Shown: positions 11,731-22,711 of the stretch, in pieces
Position numbering within the stretch: position 1 is the stretch's first letter
How the letters are laid out: each line of letters begins with the position of its first letter
Assembly: GCA_903813345.2 (NCBI GenBank)
Contig: CAIIXF020000008.1
Span: 9,389,278-9,453,277 of the forward strand
Reading direction: 5' to 3'
Source: Owenia fusiformis
Lineage: Eukaryota > Annelida > Polychaeta > Sabellida > Oweniidae
Length of the DNA: 64,000 nucleotides
Made by a program: the position numbers and the translations under genes
The notes under the pieces: model-generated
Databases searched by the model: none
What the model saw: the letters and a program-made list of their open reading frames with translations, nothing else
Told to the model about the DNA's origin: nothing

Positions 11731-12890
11731 AATTTATTTTTCAACATTTACTTGTAGGCAAGTAAATAAGGTCAAAACTCAAAATAACTAAAATGTGGTT
11801 TGCATGCTTCAGACATGCTCTTAAATATCACTGAATACATGTTGATTAAATGTAATTTGGTTTGATATATATACGAGTAATATTGTTGGTTTATTTGGTG
11901 ATATTTTTCAGTTTTATTTATTTATCTATGTTGCCATTACAGTTTGTAGATAACTATATCAATATTGAGCTGCAACATTACTGCAAATATTTTGTGTTTG
12001 AATTTCCTCGAAGAAGTTCATTATCTTAATTCTAAGAAGTTCATTATCTTACAAAAATCCCATCAGACAGAACAGTTTGGAGGATATATTGAATCCATCC
12101 ATCATTCATTCTATCCACTTCTTGTAGTGAACAATTTTCCCTCAATGCCCATCAAACAAGCTCCCCCTAGATGGATCTTTATTCTTTTTGGGAAAATGTG
12201 TTTCAATTCTTAAAATAGTTGCTGTACTTTGTACATTTGCATATTTTGCAATACCATTAAATATAGAACTGATTTATGGCAATAGCAACACTGTTACTTC
12301 TGGGAAGTTAAAAAGTAAGTGTCAGAATGGAAATTACATATTTTCTCACTTGTATATACTTTGTAAATAAAATATTTAGTTACATTGCACTAAATCTATC
12401 AAAAACAGATAAAGACACAGTAATATATAGGTCTTTGTCTTTTACTTAACAAATTAACCAGTCCATACACATTTCATAATTGTACAACTAGTTTCTTTTC
12501 CCAAAGCTGTCCTTACTCATTTTGTAACTCCTACACATCACGTGGGCAGTCATATTGAAATGAATTATTTCTATATTTAACCAATGCTGATTTATTATGC
12601 CAAGACTGAAAAGCAGGAGTATTTTTTTGATTGGCTTTCCTGTAAAAGATTGAATAGGAACTTAAACATCTCTATATAATGAGATTCAAAAAGTTGTGAT
12701 ATGTGAAGTTTCAGAAAAATTCAATGTGATGTTATGATGTGATTTCTCAAATATTTTAGATATAAGTTTACCAACAATAAGAATAATTATCATGAGTGTA
12801 TGAGTAATGTGGAATATTCCAATGTGTCATGTTCATCTTGGAAATAGTTGGGTTTTTGTCGTGTAAAGTCTGACTTCTAAAACTTGAATT
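11731..12890. other. Intergenic, RNase T2 to LRR-Ig gene 2
   Basis: AT-rich sequence with AATAAA overlapping the RNase T2 stop region (about 11726). No gene seen. The frames at 11965 and 12188 have no recognisable features. Confidence 0.4.
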
Positions 12891-12955
12891 CACATGGTAG
12901 GTCATGTTAACTTGAATCATTTTAATTAAAAACTTCTGCAGTTTAGTCATGTGAT
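12891..12955 (+). promoter_or_regulatory. Conserved proximal promoter of LRR-Ig gene 2
   Basis: CACATGGTAGGTCATGTTAACTT (12891-12913), then TGAATCATTT, then GTCATGTGAT (12946-12955). The order and spacing match gene 1, and the last two blocks also match gene 3. The E-box element is 110 bp upstream of the first donor. Confidence 0.6.
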
Positions 12956-13009
12956 AGCCCTATATTAACAAGAAAATATAATCTGACTTCATCCAAAGAC
13001 TTTTTATCT

Positions 13010-13065
13010 TTGCACTTGGACACTAATAAGCGATTTCAGCAACTGGTTCAACACAATTATAACTG
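13010..13065 (+). other. Non-coding first exon of LRR-Ig gene 2
   Basis: The exon contains CTTGGACACTAATAAGCGAT and GGTTCAACACAATTATAACTG. It ends at the donor CTG|GTAAGA (13065/13066). It is similar to the first exons of genes 1 and 3. The left edge is approximate. Confidence 0.6.
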
Positions 13066-13962
13066 GTAAGATCACAACACTTATATTTCTTTAATTTTGA
13101 TTTTATTTATGAGTTTGATTGGTGTTAATGATGTTTTTATGTCTCAATATTATACTATTTTTGTCTAAGATCCTTTCAAAATTGTGTAGGAAAATTAACC
13201 CGTATTTTTACAAAGTATTTTTTATCAATCTTCCTTAATATTAAGGAAATTACATATTTATATTGTAGTATATTGATTATCATGATCAAGAGAAGGAACT
13301 TATGAAATTAAATAGCCAAGGAGTTTCCTCATAAAACATTAAAGAGCAAATAAAAAGAGCACCGAGTGTACTTATGAAACTCTATACCCAAATGTATCTT
13401 TGTTCGGATATTTGAATGCAGTTTTCTGACTTGTTATTGTTAAAATTACCAAAATAAAAAGAAATAAAGAAGGCACAAGATGTTCTCATAATCAACAACA
13501 GAGTACTGTAGACCTTTTAAAAATATTGTCATACTGAACATGCTTTGCAAGGATCGCATGTAAAGAGTATTGGTTTGGAGAAACGAAAGCAGTGTCTTTA
13601 TCATTTATAGTAGTTTTATGGTATACTGTGCATGTTATGTTTCTTTGCATTGTCATCCATTTGTGACTGTTCTACTGTAAAATAGGATAATCTGGCTAGT
13701 TTCCACTCTGTCACATGAGGCATGTGACCATGTCGTTTTAACTAACATTTTAAAAATGTGACATTACTTTTTTAAGAAAAGATTATCTGAAAACCTATGA
13801 TGAACAAATAACAAATAATGTAAACTATGTCAACATTCTACAAACATGAGACACCAGCATTGTTCCTCTTTTCCTGGTTTGTATGTTTTTATTGACATTG
13901 GATGTCATACTTGTATTTTTCCATCCGCTCAGTCATTTATTGTATTCTCTGTATATTTGTAG
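13066..13962 (+). other. Intron 1 of LRR-Ig gene 2
   Basis: The donor is GTAAGA at 13066 and the acceptor is TTTGTAG ending at 13962. The interior is AT-rich, with no repeat or exon recognised. Confidence 0.55.
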
Positions 13963-13969
13963 ACTAGAG

Positions 13970-16252
13970 ATGTTGCGGTATATGTCTATCACGATTGTGT
14001 TGCTAGCACTTATGCTACCTGGACATGATCTGAATGTGATAATAACTTGCCAAAACTGTCCCCCACCTACAACTACAGTTAAACCAACCTCAACCGAATC
14101 AACTACAACAAATCCTATGACTACTAAAGCATGGACATCAACATCAATACCAACAACAGCAACTGTTACATCAACTACAAGAGAACCAACTACTGCTAAA
14201 ACAACTACTGTGAAATCTACAACTAGCGAACCGTCTACGCCATCACCAACCACTGTTAAAACAACTACAGTGAAACCTACAACTAGCGAACCGTCTACGC
14301 CATCACCAACCACTGCCAAAACAACTACAGTGAAACCTACAACTAGCGAACCGTCTACACCATCACCAACCACTGTTAAAACAACTACAGTGAAACCTAC
14401 AACTAGCGAACCGTCTACGCCATCACCAACCACTGCTAAAACAACTACAGTGAAACCTACAACTAGCGAACCGTCTACGACATCACCAACCACTGTTAAA
14501 ACAACTACAGTGAAACCTACAACTAGCGAACCGTCTACGCCATCACAAACCACTGTTTTGTCAACTACAGCAAAATCTACAACTGTTAAAACAAGTACAG
14601 CTACTACAACCATGGCTCCTACTACTGAAGGATCAACAACACCAATTGGTGATGTATGTCCAAAAGTATGTAAGTGCTCAACTAAGCATCGTGAGAAAAT
14701 TGTAGATTGTTCTAATGCAATGTTGCAGGATGTCCCAAGGGGAATACCTAAAGATACCAACATACTTGATTTAAGTTCAAATAGCATAACAGTATTGAAT
14801 GGAACTAATTCTGCGCTTAAAAATCTACCTGAGCTAAGATTGCTGTATATAATGAGCAATACTTTGACCATTGTTGAAACTGGTGCCTTTGAAGGTTGTG
14901 GAAAACTGAGTGAGATTCATTTCAGCAACAACTCTTTGGGTAACAATGGAATACAGCCAGGTGTTTTCAATGACACTGCAAATCATATGTATTATTTGTA
15001 TTTTGAGAGAAATGGTATGAATGAAAATATCAGTGCTGATATGTTCAAAGGTATGAAATCGATTGAAGGAATTTATTTTTCGTATAACAATTTTACAATG
15101 TTGAAAAGGGGCATGTTCAAATACACCAATTCACTCGGCGATGTTCGATTTGAGTACAATCATTTGAAAACCATTGAAGATGGTGTCTGGAATGATGTCA
15201 CAAGCTTAAGAACTATGGACCTCAGGTTTAATGATTTCAACAGTCTTAACTATCAAATGTTCAAAGGCCTGATCAATATGGATCAGTTGTATATACTAAG
15301 ATGCCCTCTTGTTAATGGTATTGAAGATGGCACTTTTCAAGATATGAGAAAGCTCACTTTCCTAACGCTAGAGGGCAATGGGTTGATCACACTTTCTCCT
15401 AAATTACTCCAAGGTCTTGCTCAGTTGAGCACTCTTTGGTTGTATGGCAATGCTATAGAAGCTATTGATGGTTCAGTGTTCCAATATTCCCCATTGCTCG
15501 AAACAGTCCTCCTCTGGGATAATGTTATTTCTCAAATTACTGGCTCCATTCAGAATCTGAGAAACTTAAAAGAATTTGATCTTAGTGCCAATGCAATCAA
15601 AACTCTAAAAAATGGCTTCTTTCCCAATAATGTCAAATCAGATCTCACCATTGATTTAAGAAGGAATCCTCTCCATTGCAATTGCTTTTTCAACTGGACT
15701 GCTATCCCTAGCAGATCCAAAAACATAACCGTCAAGGGTATCTGTGTGACACCAAGTAAACTCAGTGGTAGGGATATAGCTAAAATTAGCAAATCTGAGT
15801 TTGTTTGTCATGCGCCATTTATCACATCTGTGACTGATAACATCACAGCCAGTGTCGGGAGTAATGTGACTGTCTCCTGTACAGCAGAAGGTGACCCTCT
15901 TCCCACTATTGTTTGGGAAGGAAGCAGCATTGGTGTACGTAAAGTAATTGGGCCACCATCAGATGACTCTTTATTGTTTAATGATGGCACCCTCACTCTC
16001 ACAAACTTCAGCCAAGCTTATGAAGGGAATTATACATGTTCTGCACAGAATGATCTTGCCACTTCTATGAAAACAATTACTGTAAGAATTGGTCCAAATC
16101 ATTCATCCAGTAGATGGAAAATTACATTTTGGCAATTTGTTGGTTGCATCATCGGTGCCATTCTCATTACGTTTGTTTGCACTTCTATTGTGTTCCTCAT
16201 CATTTGGTACTTCAAGGATAAGAAGACTGCTGGTTATCAATTAGCAAACTAA
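13970..16252 (+). CDS. LRR-Ig transmembrane receptor 2, long mucin-like stalk
   Basis: A 760-residue type I receptor, paralogous to the genes at 2422 and 24761. Layout: signal peptide (about 1-22), very long Thr/Ser/Pro stalk (about 32-224) containing six 20-residue repeats, LRRNT from residue 230 (CPKVCKCS), about 11 LRRs, LRRCT (NPLHCNCFFNW, about 565-614), one Ig domain (VSCTAEGDPLP ... NYTCSA), transmembrane helix (about 722-747) and a 12-residue tail ending AGYQLAN. The start at 13970 follows the shared acceptor at 13962; the upstream in-frame ATG at 13883 is intronic on this model. The stalk should be densely O-glycosylated and would hold the LRR head away from the N-terminus, not from the membrane. 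It probably acts at the cell surface in recognition; ligand unknown. Confidence 0.9.
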   Translation: MLRYMSITIVLLALMLPGHDLNVIITCQNCPPPTTTVKPTSTESTTTNPMTTKAWTSTSIPTTATVTSTTREPTTAKTTTVKSTTSEPSTPSPTTVKTTTVKPTTSEPSTPSPTTAKTTTVKPTTSEPSTPSPTTVKTTTVKPTTSEPSTPSPTTAKTTTVKPTTSEPSTTSPTTVKTTTVKPTTSEPSTPSQTTVLSTTAKSTTVKTSTATTTMAPTTEGSTTPIGDVCPKVCKCSTKHREKIVDCSNAMLQDVPRGIPKDTNILDLSSNSITVLNGTNSALKNLPELRLLYIMSNTLTIVETGAFEGCGKLSEIHFSNNSLGNNGIQPGVFNDTANHMYYLYFERNGMNENISADMFKGMKSIEGIYFSYNNFTMLKRGMFKYTNSLGDVRFEYNHLKTIEDGVWNDVTSLRTMDLRFNDFNSLNYQMFKGLINMDQLYILRCPLVNGIEDGTFQDMRKLTFLTLEGNGLITLSPKLLQGLAQLSTLWLYGNAIEAIDGSVFQYSPLLETVLLWDNVISQITGSIQNLRNLKEFDLSANAIKTLKNGFFPNNVKSDLTIDLRRNPLHCNCFFNWTAIPSRSKNITVKGICVTPSKLSGRDIAKISKSEFVCHAPFITSVTDNITASVGSNVTVSCTAEGDPLPTIVWEGSSIGVRKVIGPPSDDSLLFNDGTLTLTNFSQAYEGNYTCSAQNDLATSMKTITVRIGPNHSSSRWKITFWQFVGCIIGAILITFVCTSIVFLIIWYFKDKKTAGYQLAN
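14221..14580 (+). repeat. Six 60-bp tandem repeats coding the mucin stalk
   Basis: Six consecutive 60-bp units, each starting AACTAGCGAACCGTCTAC, differ at only a few positions. They encode TSEPSTPSPTT(V/A)KTTTVKP. Near identity suggests recent expansion, and copy number may vary between alleles. Confidence 0.95.
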
Positions 16253-16408
16253 ATCAACTGAAGTAAATGTTAAGATCACCTTGCCATTCTCATTACATTT
16301 GTTTGCACTTCTGTTGTGTTCTTTATCATTTGGTACTTCAAGGATAAGAAGACTGCAGGTTATCAATTGGCAAATTAAATCAACTGAAGTAAATGTTGTG
16401 ATCACCTT
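16156..16408 (+). repeat. 126-bp tandem duplication of the gene 2 3' end
   Basis: 16156-16281 (end of transmembrane segment, cytoplasmic tail, stop codon and start of 3' UTR) is repeated at 16282-16408 with a few substitutions. Both copies carry TACTTCAAGGATAAGAAGAC and AAATCAACTGAAGTAAATGT. The second copy falls after the stop and is not translated in the main transcript. Confidence 0.9.
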
Positions 16409-17237
16409 ATCAAAAAAACTAAAATATGTTCTTATATTAAAGCAGCAACTGCTAATTCTGATTCAGAGGTCGATCTTGCTGTTAAGCTTGTGGCATTAGG
16501 TTCACGATTGAAATAAAAATATGGAACATGAATTTATTATTTAGCTTAGAAACGGAAAATCAAATATGTTACAGTATGGTTATAATTTTGAAAATATAGA
16601 TGTGGTTTTGCACAAATTACATTAAAAGCGATGGTATAAAAATGTAAGTAGATTTATATGATTGTAAATGTAAGTCAAAATTAATTGGACTTACAGAATG
16701 ATGGTATTATCTGATTCTGCTTTTTAAGTATTGTACAGAAGACATTTAATGCAATTTCAAAATTGCAAGCAGGTTGTGTAAATCAAAATTTTAAAAAAAT
16801 AGTATAATTGTGCAATGTATATACTTTATGCTGCGTACAGTCATACGCTATTTTTGTTATATCTTTGTTGTGCTACCTATTATTTATAAAATAAACTGAA
16901 GCTGTATCAGCTAAACGAAAAACAGATTTTCAGGTGAAGATTTGGTTATGAACAGTACGTGTATGGTGATTTCAGTCATACAGTACAAATGTTTATTAGA
17001 ATTAGACTAGATTGTATATGCAGTGAAAATTGTCAAGCGGAACACCCAAGAACACATTTGACTCCCTAAATTGAACACTTTTGTGTGGTTCGAATGGTGT
17101 TCCACTTGCACATGTCCTTCTGCATATGGTATTCAGAATATGCTTATACTATATGAATTCTTAGAAATGGATGTGTTGACATTCTGAGACTTATTGATAG
17201 CCCCACTTTTATATGAAGCCTGATTGGTTGAGAAAAG
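16409..17237. other. 3' flank of LRR-Ig gene 2
   Basis: AT-rich; AAAATAAACTGAAG near 16888 may serve for polyadenylation. No gene seen. Confidence 0.4.
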
Positions 17238-17630
17238 TTGGAGGTATATCTAGTACATATTTTAGACATATACTGTCAAGCCTGTAAATGTCAAGATATA
17301 GAATCTGAGCTACATTTCATGCTAAAATGCGAAACATATAATAATGAAAGACTTTTTACCAAAGTTAAACACCATATCCCTGATTTTGATTTTACAGACA
17401 CTAGTATTAACAATTTGAAGATAATCCTTAATAATCCGAAAATTGCATCAATTACATCGAACTACATATCAAATATTTTCCACATTAGAAATGATTGTGT
17501 ATAATGATTATCTAAAGTGTCCCATAAGCCTTTGAAGGCTGGGTGCACGCTCGTTTGTATTGATTATATATGTATGTGAAATTGTGCACGAGACACTGAA
17601 ATAAACAAATACTTACTTACTTATTTAAAA
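17238..17630 (+). mobile_element. LINE-like retroelement 3' end (pol C-terminal remnant)
   Basis: The open frame ending at 17504 carries the zinc-binding tail pattern found after the reverse transcriptase domain of non-LTR elements: CQACKC...ESELHFMLKCETY. After the stop comes a short 3' UTR with GACACTGAAATAAAC, then TACT/TTAC tandem units to about 17630, a typical LINE 3' end. The 5' part is missing, so this is a 5'-truncated insertion. Confidence 0.65.
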
Positions 17631-18182
17631 ATGATCATTTTTTCTTTGCTGTACATAAATCTTATTCACTATTGTCAGTATTATGAATATATTTGATTTG
17701 TTTTGGGATAGAAATTGGAATACTCAGACTAATGCTGTTCGTTATCTAATTTTGCCCTTGTAAACTCTCATTACTAATCTGGTGAATAAGTGACATCTAT
17801 CAAGAAGTACGTAAAATTATGCGAGTCTTTGAATGAGTCGAGCATAAGTCTTTGTATTGGTCATGATATCAACAAAATTGTATTTAACCTTATACTGACC
17901 TATTATATTTTGAAATATATATTATATTAATAACTGTACATATATCTCGTGTTTATCAGATTATTTGCCTAATAAGATCAATACGTTTCCCATATCAAAT
18001 ATTACAATATTTTCAGACGATTGGAATTGATACATATTTGAATCTGCAAGCATTTCAAAAGTGCTTTTTGTATCAGTAATTATTCTTGATTAAGTCGTCT
18101 CAATACCACCAGCTAAGATGTTTTTATCATAATCATCTTTACACAAACAGTTAAAAAGTTGAAGAATAAGATATTGAAGGAT
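17631..18182. other. AT-rich, nothing recognised
   Basis: No open frame, splice pattern or repeat could be supported here. Confidence 0.4.
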
Positions 18183-18930
18183 TGGTCCCATGTTGAAATG
18201 GACCATGGCCATACCATGGTATACCATGGTATGGCCATAGTATACCATGGTATATGGCCATGAAATGCAATGAAATACCATGGTATTACCATGGCCGATC
18301 ATGATCGTTAAATGGCACCATTACATTTCATGGTTAACAGCGTGTTTTTAACATGGAGTTTTCCATTGAAAAAATACTGCCGTTTCGCAGTATTTCGTGG
18401 TCAGAAACCATCAAATGCAATGATATCATGGTCAAGTTCTCGACCATGATATCATTGCATTTGATGGTTTTTTGACCATGATATCATTGCATTTGATGGT
18501 TTCTTACCATGAAATACTGTGAAACGGCAGTATTTTTTCAATGGGAAACTCCATGTTAAAAAAGCGCTCCCGACCATGAAATGCAATGGTGCCATTTAAC
18601 GATCATGATATACCATGGTATACCATGGTCAATTAACATGTAATTTTGTATCTAAAAAATACCACCGTTTCACAGTATTACATGGTCAAATACCATCAAA
18701 TGCAGTGATATCATGGTCTAGACATTCAACCATGATATGCAGTGGAGCCATTTAATTACCATGATCTACCATGGTATACCATGGTCACTATACTTAAAAT
18801 TTTGCATTTAAAAATACTGTTATTTTGCAGTATTTCATGGTTGCAGACCATCAAATGCAATGATGGATGCAAACCATCAAATGCAATGATGGTTGCAAAC
18901 CATCAAATGCAATGAAGTACAGTCAAGATG
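18183..18930. repeat. Palindromic CCATGG satellite and large foldback
   Basis: Multiple self-complementary ATACCATGGTATACCATGG motifs frame a large inverted repeat. The left arm (about 18296-18435; 'gatcgttaaatggcacc', 'taacatggagttttccattg', 'gcaatgatatcatgg') pairs with the right arm (about 18440-18620) in reverse order. A second, smaller copy occupies about 18610-18790. The motifs GAAATGCAATG and ATCAAATGCAATG recur throughout. The minus-strand frame at 18090-18302 is a by-product of the repeat. Confidence 0.8.
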
Positions 18931-19204
18931 TTTAATCGAAGACTGGATGTTGGACTTACAAAATATTAAGTTTATCTCCTATTTTACCGACAAAAGTCAA
19001 ATAAAAGTAAAGCATATTTATTTACCAAAAAAAATTTGTTTCTAGGGTTATTAACTTAATTGTTCATCATAGAAATTAATTTATTAAATAAATGAACAAA
19101 AGTATATAAGGTTGTGATTTTGATGAATATCAGAATCACTAATTATAATAATTTGGTTATCTAATTAACATTTATTAATAAAGATATTTCATGTAAAAAT
19201 ACTT

Positions 19205-20295
19205 TTTGAACATGGTCTTTCATTGTATTTCACTGCATTGCAAGAAAGACCATTGCATTTCATTGCATATCATGATCAATCATTGTATTTCATTGCATTT
19301 CATGGTTAAACGTGGTATTTCAATGCATTTCATGATCCATTTCAACTCTGACCAATTTTAGACTTGACACTCTTCTTAGAGTTCTTTTTAGCAATGAAAT
19401 ACCATTGTATTTGATGGTCAGGTTTGACAATGAAATGCTATGAAATACAATCAACCACGAAATGCAATGATATGCCATGATAAATGATAGTTATGATTTT
19501 GGCAATGAAATACCATGGTATGACCATAGTATTTGATGGTCAGGTTTGACAATAAAATGCCATGAAATACCACCAACCATGAAATGCAATGATAAAACCA
19601 TGATAAATGAGAGTTATGATTTTGGCAATGAAATGACATGGTATGACCATGGTTATTGATTGTCACACGGTACAATGAAATGCCATGAAATGTCATCAAC
19701 CATGATATACCATGGTAATACCATGGTAAATGATGGTCAGGTACATAACAATAAAATACCATGGTATGACCATGGCATTTGATTGTCACATCGTACAATG
19801 AAATACCATCAACCATGATATACAATGGTAATACCATGGTAAATGATGGTCAGGAACATGGCAATGAAATACCATGGTATGACCATGGTATTTGATTGTC
19901 ACATCTTATAATGAAATGCCATCAGCCATGATATACCATGGTAAATTATAGTCAGGAACATGGCATTGAAATACCATGGTATTTGATTGTCACACCTTAC
20001 AATGAAATGCCATGAAATGCAATCAACCATGATATACCATGGTAATACCATGGTAAATTATGGTCAGGAACATGGCAATGAAACACCATGATAATATCAT
20101 GGCATTTGATGGTTAACTTTGAACATGAAATACCATGAAACATGGTATAACATGATATACCATGGTATACCATGGTCAAAAATTGACCAAAAAAGCATCA
20201 TTGCCACCATGGTCAGAGTTGATGGTAATTTCATGGCCAATCATGATAGACCATGGTAAACCATGGTATACCATGGTATCATGGTTTACGTTTAA
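19205..20295. repeat. Tandem ~100-123-bp CCATGG-rich repeat array
   Basis: About six degenerate tandem units between 19380 and 20130. Each has the order GGCAATGAAATACCATGGTA, 'tttgatggtcag/ttgattgtcaca', 'aatgaaatgcc', CAACCATGATATACCATGG. Unit starts are near 19487, 19608, 19731, 19844, 19946 and 20058. Flanking parts are looser. The array ends directly against the gene 3 promoter. Confidence 0.8.
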
Positions 20296-20358
20296 ACATG
20301 GTCCTTATCTTGACATGAATCATTTCTATATGGAACCTGTACACTTGTGTCATGTGAT
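20296..20358 (+). promoter_or_regulatory. Conserved proximal promoter of LRR-Ig gene 3
   Basis: ACATGGT (20296), CTTGACATGAATCATTT, then GTCATGTGAT (20349-20358). The last element is identical to those of genes 1 and 2 and lies 119 bp upstream of the first donor. The distal block is less conserved than in genes 1 and 2, perhaps eroded by the adjacent satellite. Confidence 0.55.
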
Positions 20359-20422
20359 ATAGGTAATATATTCATACGGTGGTGCAATCTCAATTCATTC
20401 AAGTACAATCTACCTGTCTTGG

Positions 20423-20477
20423 TACACTTGGACACTGATAAGCGAATACGTTAGATTGTTTCACGAAATATATTAAG
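20423..20477 (+). other. Non-coding first exon of LRR-Ig gene 3
   Basis: ACACTTGGACACTGATAAGC closely matches the gene 2 first exon. The exon ends AAG|GTAAGAATG at 20477/20478. The intron then extends to TTTGTAG at 24744, about 4.3 kb, and is filled with mobile elements. Left edge approximate. Confidence 0.6.
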
Positions 20478-20846
20478 GTAAGAATGCTAGATACAGTGGC
20501 AATTATATATTTAAGTCATTTGGGTCAACTAAATTACATAAATTTTAGACTGATTGTGCTTTTCAATAATGTCCTTTATTTATTCTCTCTGTTTTCATAA
20601 TTGTTACCAACTTGGCTCTTGTGCTTATGTATTTCATACTTAGTAAGGTTCTAGGTAGCGGAATGGATATGATATGTTCTGTACTTATCCCGCTATTTCA
20701 GAGGTCCGAGAAATACAGGTATCCATCCCGGTTTCGGTTCAAAGTTTAAAAATGATTTTTATCCATTGTGGGATCCACAGCCTTTACCTAGCCTTTTGGA
20801 ATAGTTCAAAAGCGTTAGGTAAAGAGGGACTCTGATAAATCAGAAT

Positions 20847-20989
20847 TATAGGATATCCTATGATTTTGAGGAATATCATTTTTATCTACGAGGTGATATT
20901 GATATCTGCACGAGAGAGCGAAGCGAACGAGTGCATATATCAATATCACCGAGTAGATTAAAATGATATTCTGAAAAAAATCATAGGAT
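20847..20989. repeat. Hairpin element with GATATTGATATCTGCACGAG loop side
   Basis: The left arm begins AGGATATCCTATGATTTTGA and the right arm ends AAAATCATAGGAT; inner parts also pair (GAGGTGATATTGATAT with ATATCAATATCACC). A partial copy (left arm) sits in UBR7 at 57149-57249. A related flank (GACTCTGATAAATCA) occurs near 36811. Confidence 0.7.
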
Positions 20990-20993
20990 GTTC

Positions 20994-21265
20994 TTATTAT
21001 CCTACACTTACAAGGAGTGTACTAAATGTATAATATCATTGCAAAATGAATTCCATGCCAAATAGAGTCAATTTGGCGGGAAATCAACAAGCAGAGTATA
21101 TCGTCACAATATCCTCCGCATATTGGGTTTTCCGGAGTATATCGTCACGATATCCTCCGCCCGGAGTATATCATTACGATATCCTCCGGATATTCATTTT
21201 GCCAATAAATATCAAATTTATTTTTTAATGTTATTATACATTTAGTACACGAAGTGTAGGATAAT
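20994..21265. repeat. Inverted-repeat element with internal CGGAGTATATCG palindromes
   Basis: The left end TTATCCTACACTT...AGTGTACTAAATGTATAATA pairs with the right end TATTATACATTTAGTACACG...AGTGTAGGATAA. The interior has three spaced copies of the near-palindrome CGGAGTATATCGTCACGATA. A non-coding foldback-type element. Confidence 0.65.
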
Positions 21266-21270
21266 GATTT

Positions 21271-22115
21271 TTATCCCATCGAACGAAGTTCGGAGGGATA
21301 TAGGGAACGCCTCCGTCCGTTCGTACGTACGTCCGTCCGTCCGGGCAATAACTCAAATACAGTTAGCCCGATTTTATTTATATTTTGTATACATATACCC
21401 TATGGGGGTAGAAGTTCTGCTCGAAAGGCGATTTTCAAAATGGCGGCCATTTTAGTGCCGATTTTACAGTAATTTAGGTGCAATATGTAAAACTGTATAA
21501 CTGGAATATGTTTTAAATGTAAAAAAATTAAAGGACATTAATAAAGCTAGAAATGTGGATATTGAAGAAGCACGTGGCAGCCATCTTGAAAAATGACGAC
21601 CTTTACTCGTTATTTTACGATTTTTGCTGTAACTCGAAAAGTAGTGAAAAAATTTTGTTCATATTTGGTATGTGAATACTATAAGCATGGCACACTGTCT
21701 AATGACACTTTTGGTAGAAGGCGGCCATTTTTCAAAATGGCCGCCATTTTTCAAAATGGCCGCCATTTTAACGTATTTTGCTATAACTAGAAAAGTAGTG
21801 GAGCGATTTTGTTCATATTTGGTATGTGAATACTATAAGCATGGCACACTGTCTGGTACACTTTTGGTAGAAAGTGGCCATTTTGAAAAATGGCCACCAT
21901 TTTAACGTATTTTACCATAACTGGAAAAGTACTGGAGCGATTTTGTTCATATTTGGTATGTGAATACTATAAGCATGGCACACTGTCTGGTACACTTTTG
22001 GTAGAAAGTGGCCATTTTGAAAAATGGCTGCCATTTTTGCTATATACTTTGTTTGTAAAAATACCAGCCATGGCTGTTCGACGGGATTTGCTACGCTTTG
22101 ACGTTGCTGTTGTCG
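21271..22115 (+). mobile_element. Foldback-type element, GTCCGTCCG / AAAATGGCCGCC family, copy A
   Basis: The left end is TTATCCCATCGAACGAAGTTCG, followed by a CGTCCGTCCG run, then tandem units with 'aaaatggccgccatttt'. The right end is GTTCGACGGGATTTGCTACGC...TTGCTGTTG. The right end read in reverse (...ATCCCGTCGAAC) mirrors the left end, so the termini are short inverted repeats. The open frames here are repeat translations. Confidence 0.65.
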
Positions 22116-22711
22116 AGTTTAATACTGATCTTAACAAGTTAGTAGGAAACGTCTCACTATTTTTTGAAAAAAAAAGTTTTAAAATATATTTAAATCATGA
22201 TATGAAATAGAAAATAATGTTGCATTCGAAAACTTTAGAAGGTAGATTGTACGAATAAACTAAGTAGAGTACATTTTGAATATTAATGAAGGATCTGTTT
22301 TGAGAGGTTTTATCAGGTCCACTTCATTCATTTGCATGTGATTTGTTCATCTTGAATGTTATCAGGAGTTTGTTTATTCTGGTAAAGGCTCGGACTAGTG
22401 ACACACTTCTTTATTTGAGCAATCTTAAAGTAGCTATGGGAAATGTCAATCAATTTTAGATAATATAAATCCAGAAGTAAAGCATGTATATATCAATAAA
22501 TGTTTTACTGTGTGTGTATGTACACAAAAGTCCTAAAAGGTAGGATCAAAGAGTATTATGAAACACAATAAGAAAAGGCATATCTAAAAGCACAACCAGT
22601 TATAAGGTAATCGTACCCTCTACAACCCTATTATCTAACGTCAAAATCGTAAATATCACAATCAATTCAAACCCACAAAACAAGAAATTGTCATCATTAG
22701 TCTGTTAGTAA

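Noticed and set aside
11943-11953. Extra terminal exon for RNase T2 (acceptor at 11942)
   Set aside because: Possible by phase but not needed; the previous exon reads directly into TAA at 11728-11730 with AATAAA nearby.
13933-14871. 312-codon minus-strand frame (Val-rich) opposite LRR-Ig gene 2
   Set aside because: It is the antisense reading of the Thr-rich 60-bp repeats; no stops arise because the complement of ACT/ACA codons is Val-rich. No family features.
19451-19837. 128-codon minus-strand frame
   Set aside because: Translation of the CCATGG-rich satellite.
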